Source: JADFOB01 sp964651325 (GTDB taxonomy: Bacteria; Planctomycetota; Phycisphaerae; UBA1845). From it: a stretch of 7,833 nt of DNA. The notes under the pieces are model-generated. The model saw only the letters and a program-made list of their open reading frames with translations, was not told where the DNA came from and did no database searches. Of this stretch, positions 6,021 to 7,833 are shown in pieces. Position 1 is the first letter of the stretch. Every line of letters starts with the position of its first letter. The position numbers and the translations under genes are program-made. The stretch spans positions 1 through 7,833 of the forward strand of contig CAZYXP010000181.1 of assembly GCA_964651325.1 (NCBI GenBank), read 5' to 3'.

Positions 6021-7833
6021 GTGAACGAGATTTTCAGACGAATCTGGCTTAGCTTCTGGCACCTGATCCCGGCCAATCCGATTCTCGTGCGCGTCGTGCA
6101 AGGCGCTTCCCGGCGCCAGCGCCATCTCTGGCTGCGCACCGGCTACCTGGCCGCGCTGCTCGTCGTCGTCATCGGTTCTCTTTTTCCCGCGATGGGAACC
6201 CAAGAGGCCTCGCTCGCGGAACTGGCCAAGGGCGCATCTCAGACGTTCGGGCTCGCCTCCTCGGTGCAGCTTGCCATGATGTGCCTGCTCGCTCCCATCT
6301 TCACCGCCGCCGCCATCACGCAGGAACGCGACGCCCAAACCTTCAACATCCTGCTCTCCACACCCCTGAGCAATGCCCAGATCGTGTTCGGATCGCTGAT
6401 GAGCCGCCTCTATTTCGTATTGCTGTTGCTGCTAGCGGGGTTGCCCATTTTTCTGACGACCATGGTCTACGGCGGTGTCACGCAGACTCAGGTGTTGGAA
6501 AGCTTCGCCCTGTCCGGCTCGACGGCCGCGCTGACTGGCGCGCTGGCTATCTTAATCGCGATGATCGGCGTGGGGACGCGGCGCACGATCTTCTCGTTCT
6601 ACTTGGGCATTGCCCTCTACCTCATCGCCGGATACCTGGCCGGTCGATGGCAACAAACATGGGTAGACGTAGCGCCCGCGAACCTCGACGGGCAGAAAAT
6701 GAGCTTCCTGGCGCCGCTGCATCCCTTCTTGGCGCTGGATGTATCGCTGAATCGCATCCAAGCCCCGTCCGAAAGCTACCTCGCCGGCCATGGGCCCTGG
6801 CTGCGCATGGCCCTCGCCCACCCGTCCTACGCCTATGTCCTCTGGACCTCGCTCACCGCATTCGTTTTCACCGTAATCGCAGTCCTGTTTGTTCGCAGAG
6901 GGGCCAAGCTGGGCGAGCAAACGCTCGTGACCCGCTTCTTGGCGTTGCTTCGCATCGGTCGGCAAGACCGGTTGACCCACAAACCCCGCCGCGTTTGGCT
7001 GAACCCCGTGGCCTGGCGAGAAGCCAAGACCCGCGGACAAAGTGGACCGTTACGATGGGCACTGCTTATCGGCGGCATCACCGCGTCTGCGCTCTTGCTG
7101 GTTTACTACCTCCGCAGCGATTTGAACGCCGATCAGGTGCGCCAGTGGTTGGTCGGCCTCATCATGGTTCAGTTTTTCGTCGCCTTGCTCATCGCAACCA
7201 ACACCGCGGCCACATCTATGACCAAAGAGCGCGAAAGCAAGACCATGGATATTCTGCTTACCACGCCGGTTACCAGCAAATACATCCTTTGGGGCAAGCT
7301 GCGCGGGCTCGTGAGCTTCGCCGCACCGTTGATCTGCGGACCGATCATAGCGCTGTTTGTTTTTGGGTTGATCGGCCTGATTCGCGACGATGCGCCGCCC
7401 GCGGTTTGGATTGAAGCCCCACTAGAGCTCGGGCTGCTCATGCTCATGTTCACAGCGGCAGCCTGCGTCATCGCTTTGCGAATCTCTCTGGTTAGCAAGA
7501 AGAACGTCACGGCCGTGATGTACAGCGTCGGACTGATGATTCTGCTCTTCGGGGCGGCCTCATTGATTGGGTTTGCCATCGCCGAAAACGCCGGTGGACG
7601 AGGAGGCGGATTCCTCGCTCCGTTCACCCCATTCACCGCCGTCTGGTACCTAATCGACCCAGTTGATCTGTTTGGCAGTTCCAAGGAATACGCCGAGCAC
7701 GCGGCCGGGCTGCGCGGGGCCGTCGCCATTGGCAGCGCCATCTCCTTGCTCATTTACATGTTTGTCGTGTATACGATGTACATGGGCGTCGTTCGTAATT
7801 TCGACATGATTGTCCGAAAGCAATCGGGTACCT
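6021..7833 (+). CDS. Double-unit ABC-2 permease, 3' end beyond the window
   Basis: The frame is open from GTG 6021 to the window end, giving 604 residues without a stop. The protein contains two ABC-2 units in tandem. Unit one has TQERDAQTFNILLSTP at 100-115; unit two has TKERESKTMDILLTTP at 401-416, the same cytoplasmic coupling motif offset by 301 residues. Each unit has about six hydrophobic segments: unit one begins near residues 36-58 and 76-99, unit two near PLRWALLIGGITASALLLV. Together they suggest that a single chain supplies both permease halves of an exporter, though dimerisation is not excluded. The last residues, VVRNFDMIVRKQSGT, look like a cytoplasmic tail after the final helix, so little is likely missing. 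The start is 6 bp after the ATPase stop and has no clear Shine-Dalgarno, which suggests translational coupling to it. The product is the membrane partner of the preceding ATPase; the substrate is unknown. Confidence 0.87.
   Translation, partial: MNEIFRRIWLSFWHLIPANPILVRVVQGASRRQRHLWLRTGYLAALLVVVIGSLFPAMGTQEASLAELAKGASQTFGLASSVQLAMMCLLAPIFTAAAITQERDAQTFNILLSTPLSNAQIVFGSLMSRLYFVLLLLLAGLPIFLTTMVYGGVTQTQVLESFALSGSTAALTGALAILIAMIGVGTRRTIFSFYLGIALYLIAGYLAGRWQQTWVDVAPANLDGQKMSFLAPLHPFLALDVSLNRIQAPSESYLAGHGPWLRMALAHPSYAYVLWTSLTAFVFTVIAVLFVRRGAKLGEQTLVTRFLALLRIGRQDRLTHKPRRVWLNPVAWREAKTRGQSGPLRWALLIGGITASALLLVYYLRSDLNADQVRQWLVGLIMVQFFVALLIATNTAATSMTKERESKTMDILLTTPVTSKYILWGKLRGLVSFAAPLICGPIIALFVFGLIGLIRDDAPPAVWIEAPLELGLLMLMFTAAACVIALRISLVSKKNVTAVMYSVGLMILLFGAASLIGFAIAENAGGRGGGFLAPFTPFTAVWYLIDPVDLFGSSKEYAEHAAGLRGAVAIGSAISLLIYMFVVYTMYMGVVRNFDMIVRKQSGT

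Noticed and set aside
6281..7414. 377-codon + strand frame over the permease
   Set aside because: Arginine-, proline- and histidine-rich, with no hydrophobic helices; the frame from GTG 6021 stays open throughout and carries both ABC-2 motifs.
7169..7753. 194-codon minus-strand frame opposite the permease
   Set aside because: It is a shadow of the second ABC-2 unit, with no independent start signal or recognisable domain.

Overview
The window is GC-rich (roughly 60 percent by eye) and gene-dense, with all supported genes on the + strand. Several features suggest a Planctomycetota-type bacterium: few clear Shine-Dalgarno sites before the main genes, frequent GTG and TTG starts, an ABC ATPase of the 'GYVPDFFG' type, a double-length ABC-2 permease, and a palindromic GCAGGC-type intergenic repeat. 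The lineage is inferred from protein style and was not checked against any database.

Positions 1-344 hold no convincing long gene. The first 125 bases form one long, imperfect, nested palindrome that is probably a dispersed repeat. After it come a perfect 8-bp stem-loop and a series of very short reading frames, each with a Shine-Dalgarno-like sequence. The last of these ends on the GTG start of the first large gene.

Positions 345-2408 encode a 687-residue polytopic membrane protein of the GT-C type (glycosyltransferase family 39/ArnT-like) with a soluble C-terminal domain. It probably transfers a sugar from a lipid-linked donor on the outer face of the membrane. A strong stem-loop follows its stop codon, then a plausible sigma-70-like promoter and an almost leaderless 24-codon upstream reading frame that overlaps the next start as TGATG.

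Positions 2652-7833 form a tight three-gene operon with gaps of 12 and 6 bp. It encodes (i) a secreted, membrane-anchored protein with two extracytoplasmic lobes around two transmembrane helices, the first lobe containing an amidotransferase-like fold; (ii) an ABC-2-type ATPase with a non-canonical Q-loop and signature; and (iii) a permease made of two tandem ABC-2 units, cut by the window end. The layout resembles GldA/GldF/GldG-like systems: ATPase, permease and an extracytoplasmic accessory protein. The most likely product is an ABC exporter or cell-envelope complex with a dedicated extracytoplasmic accessory subunit; its substrate cannot be read from the sequence.
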